DNA from: Haematococcus lacustris
Lineage: Eukaryota; Chlorophyta; Chlorophyceae; Chlamydomonadales; Haematococcaceae
Assembly: GCA_030144725.1 (NCBI GenBank)
Contig: JASKMD010000006.1
Span: 5,552,341-5,616,340 of the forward strand
Direction of reading: 5' to 3'
DNA length: 64,000 nucleotides
Part shown: positions 45,246 through 56,865 of the stretch, piece by piece
Position numbering within the stretch: position 1 is the first letter of the stretch
How the letters are laid out: every line of letters starts with the position of its first letter
The notes under the pieces: generated by a model
Databases searched by the model: none
Seen by the model: only the letters and a program-made list of their open reading frames with translations
What the model was told of the DNA's origin: nothing
Program-made: the position numbers and the translations under genes

Positions 45246-46640
45246 TCAGCCATATAAACGGTTCACCTCATATTCAAACTCCAGCTGCTCACTCCTTAGG
45301 TCCCTCACCACTAAACGACGCAGTTTCCGACGTTCCTTTGGCCTATCCAACCCCATGTGCTGGCAATATCGTGCACAGTGTGTGTTGGTCAGTTTGCCAA
45401 AGGACACCTCATCATGCAACAAATCGGGATGGAACCACATCAACAATGCATAACACTCTTCGTCATCATACACCTCCTTCACAGTGTCTTGAAACATGGG
45501 CATGGGCTCAAGTGGGGTAGTGGTGTCAGGCTTCATGCATGGCAGGCATGGCACACTCATGCACGTGCTGCATGCACAAGCAGCCATGGCCCATTGAGGC
45601 TGCTCCCTGTTAGGTGTGAACACCATGCGGTGCATTGCCCTGCACCCCTCCACCTTATCATGCATGCGCTCCACATCAGCCTCTGGCATACTGCATACAC
45701 CTGCTTGCCTAGCGTTGTCCAGTACCAGGTAGCAGTAGCAGTAGCAGTAGCAGTAGCAGTAGCAGTAGCAGTAGCAGTAGCAGTAGCAGTACCAGTACCA
45801 GGTAGCAGTACCAGGTAGCAGTACCAGGTAGCAGGTAGCGTTGTCCAGTACCAGGTACCAGGTCGCAGCTCTCACAGGGAATGCACACACACACTTGCTT
45901 GTAAGCAGCGGTGATGCGCTTGACCCACGGCGGGCGCAACATCTCAAAGGTGGTGCTACCCACTGTAAGGTTTGCTGGGCACTCCCGTTCGTACTCTAGG
46001 TACAGCTTCTTGAGGGAGCGGTCCACGTAGCGTCGTGACATGCGCACCTCGCTCTTCTCACTGCTCCTGTCACGTCAGTGTGGTGGGCAGCTGTAGGGGG
46101 GGGCTGTGGGCATGTGGGGTGTGCTGCATTCAGCATGCAGCCAGCCAGCGGTCAGCTGCTGTTGCTGCTCAGCCACCTGCTGCTCCTTACGTTGAAGTTC
46201 ATCCTGCTGCAGGTCCTGCAGCTGTTGCTGTAGATGTTGCAAGCGTTGGGTGTCAGTAGCTTGTTGCTCCCTCTGCTGCAGTTCAGGCTGCAGCTGGTGC
46301 AACTGTGCCTCATAAGCACGAGCATCAGCCTGTGCCTGGGCCTCAGCCTCAACAGCACCAGCATCAGCCTCATAAGCACCAGCCTCAACAGCACCAGCCT
46401 CATCAGCCTCATAAGCACCAGCATCAGCCTGTGCCTGGGTCTCAGCCTCAGCAGCACCAGCCTGGGCCTTGGCTTCAGCCTCAGCAGCCCTGCGCTGTGC
46501 CATAACCTCCCTCGCTTTTTGCGCACCGGCACATCTAGCCATCACCCCCCTTTTCTTGGTAACCATGGCGTTTACAGGCCTGCACAACGGCAAACACTTC
46601 TCACAGCTCAGTGTCTGCATGTTTTTCACTAATTCTTGCC
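45246..46640 (-). pseudogene. Degenerate ORF of the DNA transposon
   Basis: Minus-strand pieces: a Cys-containing start (LSCEKCLPLC) at about 46610, then an Ala/Glu/Gln coiled region to about 46080, then RRYVDRSLKKLYLEYE and FEMLRPPWVKRI (about 46030-45905), a CIPCESC motif, a (GTAGCA)n insertion (about 45728-45800), and a Cys-rich CACSTCMSVPCLPC with CARYCQHMGLDRPKERRK before a stop at 45246. The order resembles the N-terminal half of a transposase with zinc-binding cysteines. No DDE catalytic domain is seen, so the element is non-autonomous. A ~40-bp segment with the CARYCQ codons occurs twice (45357-45404, 46671-46712). Confidence 0.5.
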
Positions 46641-46721
46641 GTTGTTGCATGTTTTTCACTAATTCTTGCCGTTGTTGGCAATATCGTGCACAGTTTGTGT
46701 TGGTCAGTTTAAAAATTTGCA

Positions 46722-48146
46722 TGAAAACACTGAACCATGCACTGAACACACTGAACCCTAGCACTGAATACACTGAACCATGCACTGAACACACTGAACC
46801 ATAGCACTGAACGCACTGAACCATGCACTGAACACACTGAACCATAGCATCGAACGCACTGAACCATGCACTGAACACACTGAACCATGCACTGAAAACA
46901 CTGAACCATGCACTGAACACACTGAACCCTAGCACTGAAAACACTGAACCATGCACTGAAAACACTGAACCATGCACTGAACACACTGAACCATGCACTG
47001 AAAACACTGAACCATGCACTGAACACACTGAACCCTAGCACTGAAAACACTGAACCATGCACTGAACACACTGAACCATGCACTGAAAACACTGAACCAT
47101 GCACTGAACACACTGAACCCTAGCCCGGAATGCACTGAACCAAGCACTGAACTCACTGAACCATGCACTGAACACACTGAACCATGCACTGAAAACACTG
47201 AACCATGCACTGAACACACTGAACCCTAGCACTGAAAACACTGAACCATGCACTGAAAACACTGAACCATGCACTGAACACACTGAACCCTAGCCCGGAA
47301 TGCACTGAACCAAGCACTGAACTCACTGAACCATGCACTGAAAACACTGAACCATGCACTGAGCACACTGAACCCTAGCACTGAAAACACTGAACCATGC
47401 ACTGAGCACACTGAACCCTAGCACTGAATACACTGAACCATGCACTGAACACACTGAACCATAGCACTGAACGCACTGAACCATGCACTGAACACACTGA
47501 ACCATAGCATCGAACGCACTGAACCATGCACTGAACACACTGAACCATGCACTGAAAACACTGAACCATGCACTGAACACACTGAACCCTAGCACTGAAT
47601 ACACTGAACCATGCACTGAACACACTGAACCATAGCACTGAACGCACTGAACCATGCACTGAACACACTGAACCATAGCATCGAACGCACTGAACCATGC
47701 ACTGAACACACTGAACCATGCACTGAAAACACTGAACCATGCACTGAACACACTGAACCCTAGCACTGAATGCACTGAACCAAGCACTGAACTCACTGAA
47801 CCATGCACTGAACACACTGAACCATGCACTGAAAACACTGAACCATGCACTGAACACACTGAACCCTAGCACTGAATACACTGAACCATGCACTGAACAC
47901 ACTGAACCCTAGCACTGAATGCACTGAACCAAGCACTGAACTCAATGAACCATGCACTGAACACACTGAACCATGCACTGAAAACACTGAACCATGCACT
48001 GAACACACTGAACCCTTGCACTGAACACACTGAACCCTAGCACTGAACACACTGAACCCTAGCACTGAACACACTGAACCCTAGCACTGAACACACTGAA
48101 CCCTAGCACTGAACACACTGAACCCTAGCACTGAATACACTGAACA
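46722..48146 (-). repeat. Right subterminal array, ~18-19-bp units
   Basis: About 1.4 kb of GCACTGAACACACTGAACC units, the reverse complement of the left array, with higher-order repeats (blocks from about 46745 recur near 47420 and 47590). Its minus-strand open frames are false proteins. Confidence 0.95.
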
Positions 48147-48298
48147 AAACGCCACGGATCACTGAGCCCCAACCTTTGACTTTTTGGGCCTGATTCTTTT
48201 TGGGTTAGATTTCTTACATCACACGCTACCAATGTGCAAAGTTTCAGCCCAAACGGCCAAAGTCGGTCTAGGGGCCTGGCTGCTAATTCCTACGAGTG

Positions 48299-50083
48299 AC
48301 AGGACCCAGGAACTCCTTACTAATGTCGTGAACATAGAGAGCAAACAAGAGTGGGCTGATGGGGCAGTCTTGCTTGACACCTTGGTCCGGAGTCACTGGG
48401 GGGGTGCGGTGGGGGCCATCTATCAGCACATAGCTATCATCCCTATACAGACCCTCCAGGCAGGCAAGCAAGGGCTGTGGCAGCTTGACCCCAACCCGCA
48501 AGTGTTCCCACAATTGTTGTCGAGGTATGTGATCATAGGCCTGTTTGAAGTCAATGAAGGCAGTGAAAAGCTTGCGGTGCTTGGCATCTGCGCTAGCCTT
48601 TTGAGCATGGACAAGATGGCGCAGAATGAACATGGGTTGCATGGTGCTGCGTCCCGGGATGAACCCAAACTGCTCAGCTGGCAGCACTTTGTGTGTCATG
48701 CACCAGGCAGTCAGCACGTGCCGCAAGACGTTAGCATACAGGCGGTACAGCACACTACTCACAGCAAGCATTCTGTACTTGTTGGGGTCTGTGGGGTCTG
48801 TGTCCTTGAAGAGGGGGCTGATTCTAGCTACCTTCCAAGCCGCTGGAATAATCCCCGTGTGCATCATGTTGTGAAACCATGTGGCAAGCAGAGGGAGCAA
48901 CAAGTATGTGGTAACACCCTCATCAACTGTGCGGGCGTGCTTGATGAAGGGGGCTGGGAGCCCATCCAGGCCAGGTGCTGTGTCATTGTTGAGCTCACGT
49001 AGTTGTGCTTGTACAATGGATGTGATGTTGTCAAGATGGGGCAGCTCATAGGCAGGCGGATGTGTTGTGACAGGGGCAGGGACAGAGTGAAGTCTGCCTC
49101 TCCCAAGAGGGACGGCTTGCAAATGGGCAGGCACAGCTTGCCTGGTCCTGGCTGGCTCAGGGATCACATCGGGTGCTTCGTGTGTCGTAGTGGTTGTTGT
49201 GAAATAGGCCTGCAGATGCCGATGCCACTTGTCAATGGGAACCATGGACTGTTGGCGTGCGTGCTTGACACGGAGCATCTTGAGTGCATCCCCAGGGTTG
49301 TGCTTGAGCATGTCTAGAAGCTTGGCAGCTCTGTGCTTGGACCACGCAGACTTAGCTCTAGCAACCAGCCTCCTATAGGCCTGCTTTCTAGCCCTGTAAA
49401 GGTGCAAGGCCTCCCCGCTACGCAGAGCCTGCCAGAGTGCGGCTTTAGCCTCCTTGCATGACCGGTCAAACCAGGCAGGCTTAACTGTGGTGTGCTTGTC
49501 AACACGCGCCAATGGGCAGAGCCTTGGCCTGAGCATCCCCGCACTGCCCGCAGCCCGTGATATGATGTCATGCACAAAGCGGTTGATGGAGTCAGGGTGT
49601 GTGCCTTGCTCCACAGCCTGCTTGACAGCCATGACCTCCTCTTCTAAGGCAATGAGGGCACCCACATACCGAGCAGCATGATCTGGCTTCCATTGGAACT
49701 GTGGGCCAGTGTGGCAGTCAGCATTGCAGGTGTGGACGGGTGTAGTGGCTTGTGCTGGTGCCTTGAATGATAGGGTAATGGGGGAGTGGTCAAACTCATG
49801 GCAAGCGTCAGGGAAGGAAGATGTGTGGCTCAAAGAGTAAACCAATTCACTCATGATGATGTGCTCCGTGCGAGTGCTAGCTCTGCAGGTGCGCTGTCCC
49901 ATGTCCCCATGTCCCCTGCCGGTGGTGGCAACAAGGCCTGTAGCTGATAGCACGTCAACTAGCTCCCTGCCCGCTAAGTTAGACTTGGCTGGGCCAATCC
50001 TAGGCACGCAAAGCTCCGGATGCAGCATGGCCCAGCCATGGAGGTCACCTATCTCGCTCAGCTTGCCTAAATGAGAGTTCGCG
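48299..50083 (-). pseudogene. LINE endonuclease remnant and reverse transcriptase N-terminal part
   Basis: Begins in an APE-type endonuclease (IGPAKSNLAG, then CHEFDHSPITL near its end). Reverse transcriptase fingers/palm follow: NKYRMLAVSSVLYRL, EQFGFIPGRSTM, AFIDFKQAYD (catalytic Asp), DQGVKQDCPISPLLF. It stops at GPVT where the DNA transposon is inserted; removing the insert restores the frame into the YADD-containing part. Confidence 0.9.
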
Positions 50084-50419
50084 AAATGTGTCGCAGATGT
50101 GAGAGACCTCAGGTGCATTCGCATTGTATGCGTGGTCATTACCACCAGCCTAGACTGTGCCCTGCAACGTGACTGTGACTGCACGCTTGGTTTGGCAAGG
50201 AAGATCTTACAAATGAGCATTGACCTATGTCGCATTGTAAGTGGCTGTACTCGGTGCGCAGCATGGCGACGCGGTCCCGATGTCACCAAGCGCAGGTTCT
50301 AGGACCGGGACGTGTCAGCCGCCATCCGCCGCATTGCTGCCGGGCCGGGCCGCCCCGCCATGCCTAAGTTAGGATGTCCCAACATGGGGTTTGTAATCTT
50401 CATGCAAGTACTCTCTACT

Positions 50420-50745
50420 CCCCACCTCCCACCTCCCCAGCCCCGGCCCCCCCACCTCCCCCCCACCTCCCCAGCCCAGCACCGCCTTCCTACCTCCGCT
50501 CACCCCCTCCCAACCCCAGCCCCGCACTCCACCCCCCCTCCCACCCCCTCCCAGCCCCCCCCCTTGCCCTCCCACCCCCGCTACCCCCTCCCCCCCCCCC
50601 CCCCCCCCCTCCCAGCCCCCTCCCACCCCCACCCAGCCCCCCCCCCTGCCCTCCCACCCCTGCTACCCCCTCCCACCCACCTTCCCCCCCTCCAGCCCCC
50701 CCCACCAGCCCCCCCCTCCATCCACCTCCCCCTCCCTCCTTGTCC
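50420..50745 (+). repeat. C-rich low-complexity tract
   Basis: About 325 bp almost entirely C with scattered CTCC/CACC and a run of about 20 C near 50590-50609. Confidence 0.9.
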
Positions 50746-50772
50746 CGGCCCTAGCAACTCCAGCCCACCCCA

Positions 50773-51016
50773 ATGGGGCGCAGCCTGCAGCGTGCTCACC
50801 TTCAAGCCCTGATAGCAGCATACACAGCTCAACAATACCTCAGCACAGCCAGGTTGATGTTAAAGACACAAGTCAGCCGTCGCCGGCTTCCCACATGCCG
50901 GCGGCTGTTCATCACAGAGCAGTGTGTGGTGGCCAACACTCACCGGCCTGGCGAGAGCACAACTGTGAGCCGGCAACTGCGTGTGGTCTACAAGTACCTG
51001 CGGCAAAGAACCCTAG
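50773..51016 (+). CDS. Possible exon of an unrecognised gene
   Basis: A plus-strand frame with non-repetitive sequence ([27 protein letters not shown]) ends at a consensus donor, CCCTAG|GTAAGC, directly before the (GGGCT)n array. The array would then lie in its intron. The nearest downstream acceptor-like site (about 52614) does not continue the frame in a convincing way. No family recognised. Confidence 0.25.
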
Positions 51017-52506
51017 GTAAGCTGGGCTGGGCTGGGCTGGGTTGGGCTGGGCTGGGCTGGGCTGGGCTGGGCTGGGCTGGGCTGGGCTGGGCTGGGCTGG
51101 GCTGGGCTGGGCTGGGCTGGGCTGGGCTGGGCTGGGCTGGGCTGGGCTGGGCTGGGCTGGGCTGGGCTGGGCTGGGCTGGGCTGGGCTGGGCTGGGCTGG
51201 GCTGGGCTGGGCTGGGCTGGGCTGGGCTGGGCTGGGCTGGGCTGGGCTGGGCTGGGCTGGGCTGGGCTGGGCTGGGCTGGGCTGGGCTGGGCTGGGCTGG
51301 GCTGGGCTGGGCTGGGCTGGGCTGGGCTGGGCTGGGCTGGGCTGGGCTGGGCTGGGCTGGGCTGGGCTGGGCTGGGCTGGGCTGGGCTGGGCTGGGCTGG
51401 GCTGGGCTGGGCTGGGCTGGGCTGGGCTGGGCTGGGCTGGGCTGGGCTGGGCTGGGCTGGGCTGGGCTGGGCTGGGCTGGGCTGGGCTGGGCTGGGCTGG
51501 GCTGGGCTGGGCTGGGCTGGGCTGGGCTGGGCTGGGCTGGGCTGGGCTGGGCTGGGCTGGGCTGGGCTGGGCTGGGCTGGGCTGGGCTGGGCTGGGCTGG
51601 GCTGGGCTGGGCTGGGCTGGGCTGGGCTGGGCTGGGCTGGGCTGGGCTGGGCTGGGCTGGGCTGGGCTGGGCTGGGCTGGGCTGGGCTGGGCTGGGCTGG
51701 GCTGGGCTGGGCTGGGCTGGGCTGGGCTGGGCTGGGCTGGGCTGGGCTGGGCTGGGCTGGGCTGGGCTGGGCTGGGCTGGGCTGGGCTGGGCTGGGCTGG
51801 GCTGGGCTGGGCTGGGCTGGGCTGGGCTGGGCTGGGCTGGGCTGGGCTGGGCTGGGCTGGGCTGGGCTGGGCTGGGCTGGGCTGGGCTGGGCTGGGCTGG
51901 GCTGGGCTGGGCTGGGCTGGGCTGGGCTGGGCTGGGCTGGGCTGGGCTGGGCTGGGCTGGGCTGGGCTGGGCTGGGCTGGGCTGGGCTGGGCTGGCTGGG
52001 CTGGGCTGGGCTGGGCTGGGCTGGGCTGGGCTGGGCTGGGCTGGGCTGGGCTGGGCTGGGCTGGGCTGGGCTGGGCTGGGCTGGGCTGGGCTGGGCTGGG
52101 CTGGGCTGGGCTGGGCTGGGCTGGGCTGGGCTGGGCTGGGCTGGGCTGGGCTGGGCTGGGCTGGGCTGGGCTGGGCTGGGCTGGGCTGGGCTGGGCTGGG
52201 CTGGGCTGGGCTGGGCTGGGCTGGGCTGGGCTGGGCTGGGCTGGGCTGGGCTGGGCTGGGCTGGGCTGGGCTGGGCTGGGCTGGGCTGGGCTGGGCTGGG
52301 CTGGGCTGGGCTGGGCTGGGCTGGGCTGGGCTGGGCTGGGCTGGGCTGGGCTGGGCTGGGCTGGGCTGGGCTGGGCTGGGCTGGGCTGGGCTGGGCTGGG
52401 CTGGGCTGGGCTGGGCTGGGCTGGGCTGGGCTGGGCTGGGCTGGGCTGGGCTGGGCTGGGCTGGGCTGGGCTGGGCTGGGCTGGGCTGGGCTGGGCTGGG
52501 CTGGGA
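51017..52506 (+). repeat. (GGGCT)n pentanucleotide array, ~298 units
   Basis: About 1.49 kb of nearly perfect GGGCT, with one GGGTT near 51039 and one four-base unit near 51993. All frames on both strands stay open (LGWAG plus; PAQPS minus), so predicted proteins of about 500-580 residues here are artefacts. Confidence 0.98.
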
Positions 52507-53650
52507 GGGGTGGGAAGGATTGGAAGGTGGTGGTGGTGAGCACATGGTGAAGCAGGGGGTGCTGGTGCTGGTGCCGCCCCTGACCTGCCCCCCACTCCTG
52601 CTGCACCCCCCTGGCAGCGACTGGCAGCTGGTGCTGGTGCTGCCCCTGGGCTGCCCACCCCTCCAGCTGAGCAGCAGGGGGTCAGGGCGGAGCTGGACAC
52701 AAGCTCCACACGCAAGCGGAGGGCGGGCGGGAGGGATCGGACCCAACATGTCGAGCAAGGTAACGTAGCAATGGCCTACAAACCTTGAGTGGCCTTACCG
52801 AGTGGCCAGGTAGTAGGTACTACTCACTCAGCGGTCAAGCAATGCAGCAGCGTTGTATACTTCTGTGCATGGGTGGAGGAGCGTCGTTACATCGGTTTGG
52901 CGTGCCATGTGATCGTTTTGACTGCGGCGACTGTTCCTCACTGTGTGCAGAGGCTACTGGGCCACGTCGGTCGCGGCGGTCGGTCGCGGCGAGGCCCGCA
53001 TGAGCAAAACTGGCATGAATTTGAATGTCAAGATTTGAGCCGCCATAGCACTCAGCACAGTGCACAATATTTAATGTTACAAGCTGCGCCGCATAGCTGA
53101 CAGAGTCCTCTATCCAGGGATGTGCGAAATATAAATAGAAACCACGTGGATGAGACGCGGCGTCGTTTTGATTACCTTGGGTCGGTTTCCTATCATTTCC
53201 TGTCATTTTTTGTTAGTTGGGGTCGCCTGAGCCTAACCCAGGCGGTGTGGGCCAGGAGTGGGTGGAAGTGCGGGACAAGGGCCTGTTGCGGAAGTGGCAG
53301 CGGCGGCACCAGCGGCAGCGACAGTGACATGTGTATCATGCCATGAACCAGATTGAACAAAGAAGAAGCAGATTGCCCTCTACAAACGGGATGTGTGTGC
53401 GAGAGTGTCATGCATAGGGTACGGCTCTAGCGAATTGGTTAGGGAGACAGTACCGACACCTAGGTTAGGGACACTCACCGATCTCTCACTTCTGTAGAGA
53501 AATGGAGGGGCTCCGCAGGAGGATAGGGATACAGGGATGTAGATATGTAATCTCAGGTATATCTACTGTCAAATAGGCCTAATTATTTCGTTGGCTAACG
53601 GGGATGGCAGGGGAGCAGCCAGGCGTCACGGTGCAGTCCCGCTGTTGCCC

Positions 53651-56600
53651 ATGATTGAGACCCAGCAAGAGGTTATCAAAGCGCGCGTGCCAGCGTCGAA
53701 GGCCTTGGACGACGCTCTTCGTTGCCACATGTGCTACGAGCTGTATGACGGCCCCGTCATGCTCGCGTGCGGCCACTCCTTGTAAGCATTTGCGGCCAGT
53801 CCTTGTAGGATTCCGACGTATTGCCTTACCGATGTACCGTGCGCTCCTTCCACAGCTGCTCGATGTGCATTAGGACATATGCGGACTATCAGACCAGCGC
53901 ACAAAGCTGCGCAACGTGCCCTGCATGTCGGGCCCCGCTGGACCCTGCTGGCGCCTCGCTGCGACCCAACTTAGCTTTGCGTGAGTCCGTGGCAGCCTAC
54001 AAAGAATTACTACATGGTCTGTGGGGCCTCATCAATGAACCCCCGTGTCCGGGGGCGTCGCGCCCTGGGCTTGTGCATGAGGTGCTGGAGCTGGACCAGG
54101 ACGAGCAGAGCATCTCAGCAAAGCCTCCGCCACCCCACAGCCATCCCCACAGCAAGCGTCAGAAGCGCAGCAGCCACAGCCCTGCAGCGCAACCACACCC
54201 GCAGGCACCCAGCGGTCAGACCTTTGTGCACGGCTGGTTCACCCACCCCCAGCACCCGGTGCCCAGCACCCCTGGCACTCAGGGTCGCAGACAAAGCAGC
54301 ACACCTCACCGCCCGGGGCCTAGCAGCAGGACTGCTGCTGCCCTCCTCTCCCCCAGAGTCCCCTCTCACACCTCCACCCCCTCAGCAGCTCGACCCCCTG
54401 TGGCCCCATCCACCGCCGCCTCCGCAGTGGAGTGCCCTGTGTGTCAGAAGAGGGTGCCCCAGGCCCTGATCAACAGCCACCTTGACGCATGCATCACGCG
54501 CGCCCAGCAGCCACCTTCATCCTTCCCCTGCCTCCACGCCGACGCCCCTGCCGCTGAGCCGTCTGATAGAGGGGGAGAGTCCTTGCCTGCCGCTGACCAG
54601 CCTGATGTGGCAGAACGAAGTCAAAAGACAAGGCGGAAGGCAGGGCAGCAGCCAGGCAGTGCAGTGCAGCAGGAGGCGGGGCCAAGCCGCCACAGTTCTC
54701 CTGCCAGCCAGCAGGAGGATGGTAGCCTGCACTGTGCAGTAGGCCCTGGGACGCTGTGCAGCAGCGCTGGCACAGCAGTGGTGGGCCAGCAGCAGGGGCA
54801 TGGGGGGCAGGAGGGAGGTGTTGTCAGGGTGGGCCTGGGGGCAGCTGGGATGGGTGCGCCAGCCACGCTGCCTCATGCAAGCACAGAGCGTGGAGTACAG
54901 CGTGAAGGGTGTGAGGCAGGGGACAGCGTTGCCTGCCCACACACTGCTGCCTCTGACCCTGACCCTGACCCTGACCCTGACCCTGACCCTGGGCCTGGTG
55001 TGAGAGCAGCAGCCTGGCCAGGTGCCACCGCAGCCACAGGGCTTGCTGGGCCCAGTGGCAGCTCTGCCAGAGCAGGGCCGCTGCCATCCCCTCAGGTGGC
55101 TCTGGCAGGGTTGGGTGTACCGGCTGTGACCCCAGCTGGGGAGGAGCAGCACAGCAAGCGGCTGGCTGGGGCAACGGGCAGGGTGCTGCACAGCGCAGCT
55201 GCGGGGTCTGGGCCTCTTGTGGGTGGGGCTGGGCTGGCCTCTGGGGGAGGAGGGTCAGGGGTCAGCGGCAGCCGGGTGGAGGTCCCTCCCCAGCTCGTGT
55301 ATCATGTGCTGAGGGACAAGGAGTTGCGGTTGAAGCTGCAGCAGCAGGGTCTGCCGGTGGATGGCAAGAGACAGGTGCGCCAGGGGCAGGGGGGCCAGCA
55401 GGGGGGGGGAATGGGAGTACCAGGAGGAGTGGGAGGGGGGTGGCAGCACCAGCTTTGTCTGGAGGAGGAGCACAGCCAGTGGGGCAGTCTGTGCACACAA
55501 ACCCCTTCCACCATTGCGCCAGAGTAGCAGTATGGGCAGGGCCGGCCCCTGCCCTGTCTCTGTGCCCCTCTGCCCCTGCCTCTCCCCCTCTGCCTCTGCC
55601 TCTCCCTCTGCCTCTTCCCCTCTGCCTCTGCCCCTCTGCCTCTGCCTGTGCCTCTGCCTCTCCCTCTGCCTCTCCCCCTCTGCCTCTGCCCCTCTGCCCC
55701 TGCATCTGCCTCTCCCTCTGCCCCTGCCTTTCCCTCTGCCCTGCTGTCCCAGCCACGCCAGTCGCTTGCCCTGGGTCGCTGCCCTGGCACGTAGGACTGG
55801 GTGGAGCGGTATGCGGGCTACCGGCGCTGGGTCCAGGCGGAGCTGGACAAGGGGTCCCGCAGCAGCCCTGCTGCCCTGCTGGCCACCTTCCTGCGCCACC
55901 AGCGTCACCAGGCCGCTGCGCGCCGCACCAGCCCCTCCCTGGGCCTGCTGCAACAGGTGGTAGACCTGACAGGACCCCGGCCCTACTGCAGCACCCATGG
56001 CAGCAGTGGCAGTGGTGGTGGCAGTGGTGGGGGGACGAGGGGCAGGGGCAGCAGCAGGCTAGCAGAAGCAGGGGAGCTGAAGCAGCCAGCTTGCCCTTCG
56101 CCTGTCACAGGGGCGGTTGGGGCTGTGTCAGCGGTGGGTCAGCAGGCAGGGTTACCGGGTCAAGCAGAGGGGGAGTGTGGCGTTGATGTGGTAGAGCTGC
56201 CCGATGATGATGGTGATGAGGAGGGCAGGCAGGGCGTCGTGCAGCCAGGGGCAGCAGCATTGGAGTCTGCCCAAGGCGCAGGGTCAGGCGCTGGCCGACC
56301 TCAACCAGCAGGCAAGGTGGATGGCCGGGGTAGGGGGCCGACACACAGCCATCAGGACCTCATCAGCCAAGTGCTGGAACGCATGCAGCGCCAGAAGCGG
56401 CTGCGTAGCCAGGAGCGGGAGCAGGTGCAGGCGAGCGCTGTACCACAAGATGACAAACATCAGCAGCAGCAGCAGCAGCAGGATGTAGCCACAGGCAGTG
56501 GGGTGCAGCAGCAGGAGCAGCAGCAGGAGCAGCAGCAGGAGCAGCAACAGGCAGGAGTGGGGGTTTCACCGCCAGTAAGGGGTGGTGCTTATGGTTTGCG

Positions 56601-56833
56601 GGTCTGTCTACCAGCAGCCAGGCTGCCTGGTGTCTGGCCCCCTCCCCTGGCCCCTCCCCATCCCTCTGGCCCCTCTGCACTACCCAGCCCCCCTGCACCG
56701 CCTTGCCCTGCGGCTCCACCAGTCCAGTATGGCAGCAGCCTGACACCAGGGCAACAGCCGCGGCACAATGCCCTGGGTCAGCAGCACCTGCTGCCACCCA
56801 GTCAGTGGCCAGGTGAGACGACGGCACAGGGGG

Positions 56834-56865
<32 letters not shown>

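Larger units (their letters stand above)
44170..48298. mobile_element. 4.13-kb TIR DNA transposon inserted in the LINE
   Basis: Ends are inverted copies over about 125 bp, both beginning CACTCGTAGGAATTAGCAGC (44170 rightward; 48298 leftward on the minus strand). Flanking triplets are ACG and ACA, a near-perfect 3-bp duplication. Large subterminal arrays of a ~18-bp unit lie inside each end in inverted orientation. CACT-type ends, 3-bp duplication and subterminal repeats suggest a CACTA/EnSpm-like element, but the classical CACTA start is not exact, so this is tentative. Confidence 0.8.
42827..50083 (-). mobile_element. 5'-truncated LINE retrotransposon, split by a DNA transposon
   Basis: The 19-bp direct repeat AAATGTGTCGCAGATGTGA at 42808-42826 and 50084-50102 brackets the insertion. 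The 3' end (left) carries a TATC microsatellite tail. Without the 4.1-kb inserted transposon (44170-48298) the LINE is about 3.1 kb. It starts inside the AP-endonuclease domain, so it is 5'-truncated as is usual for target-primed reverse transcription. The frame upstream of 50084 is host sequence fused by chance. Confidence 0.88.
50103..53650. other. Low-complexity region upstream of RAD18
   Basis: Holds a C-rich tract (50420-50745), a possible exon (about 50900-51016) and the (GGGCT)n array. Beyond 52506 there are short open frames without motifs. A ~55-bp stretch at 53587-53641, just before the RAD18 start, resembles 42738-42792. Confidence 0.45.

Noticed and set aside
46709..48074. Minus-strand CSVHGSVFSVLG-type repeat proteins
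   Set aside because: They are translations of the subterminal array of the DNA transposon, with no splice or start context.
50084..50289. N-terminal extension of the LINE open frame (MVTSGPRRHAAH...)
   Set aside because: It lies outside the 19-bp target-site duplication, so it is host sequence fused by chance to the truncated LINE.
50912..52758. Minus-strand open frames of 560-580 residues made of PAQPS repeats
   Set aside because: They are the reverse reading of the (GGGCT)n array; any stop-free 5-mer is open in all frames.
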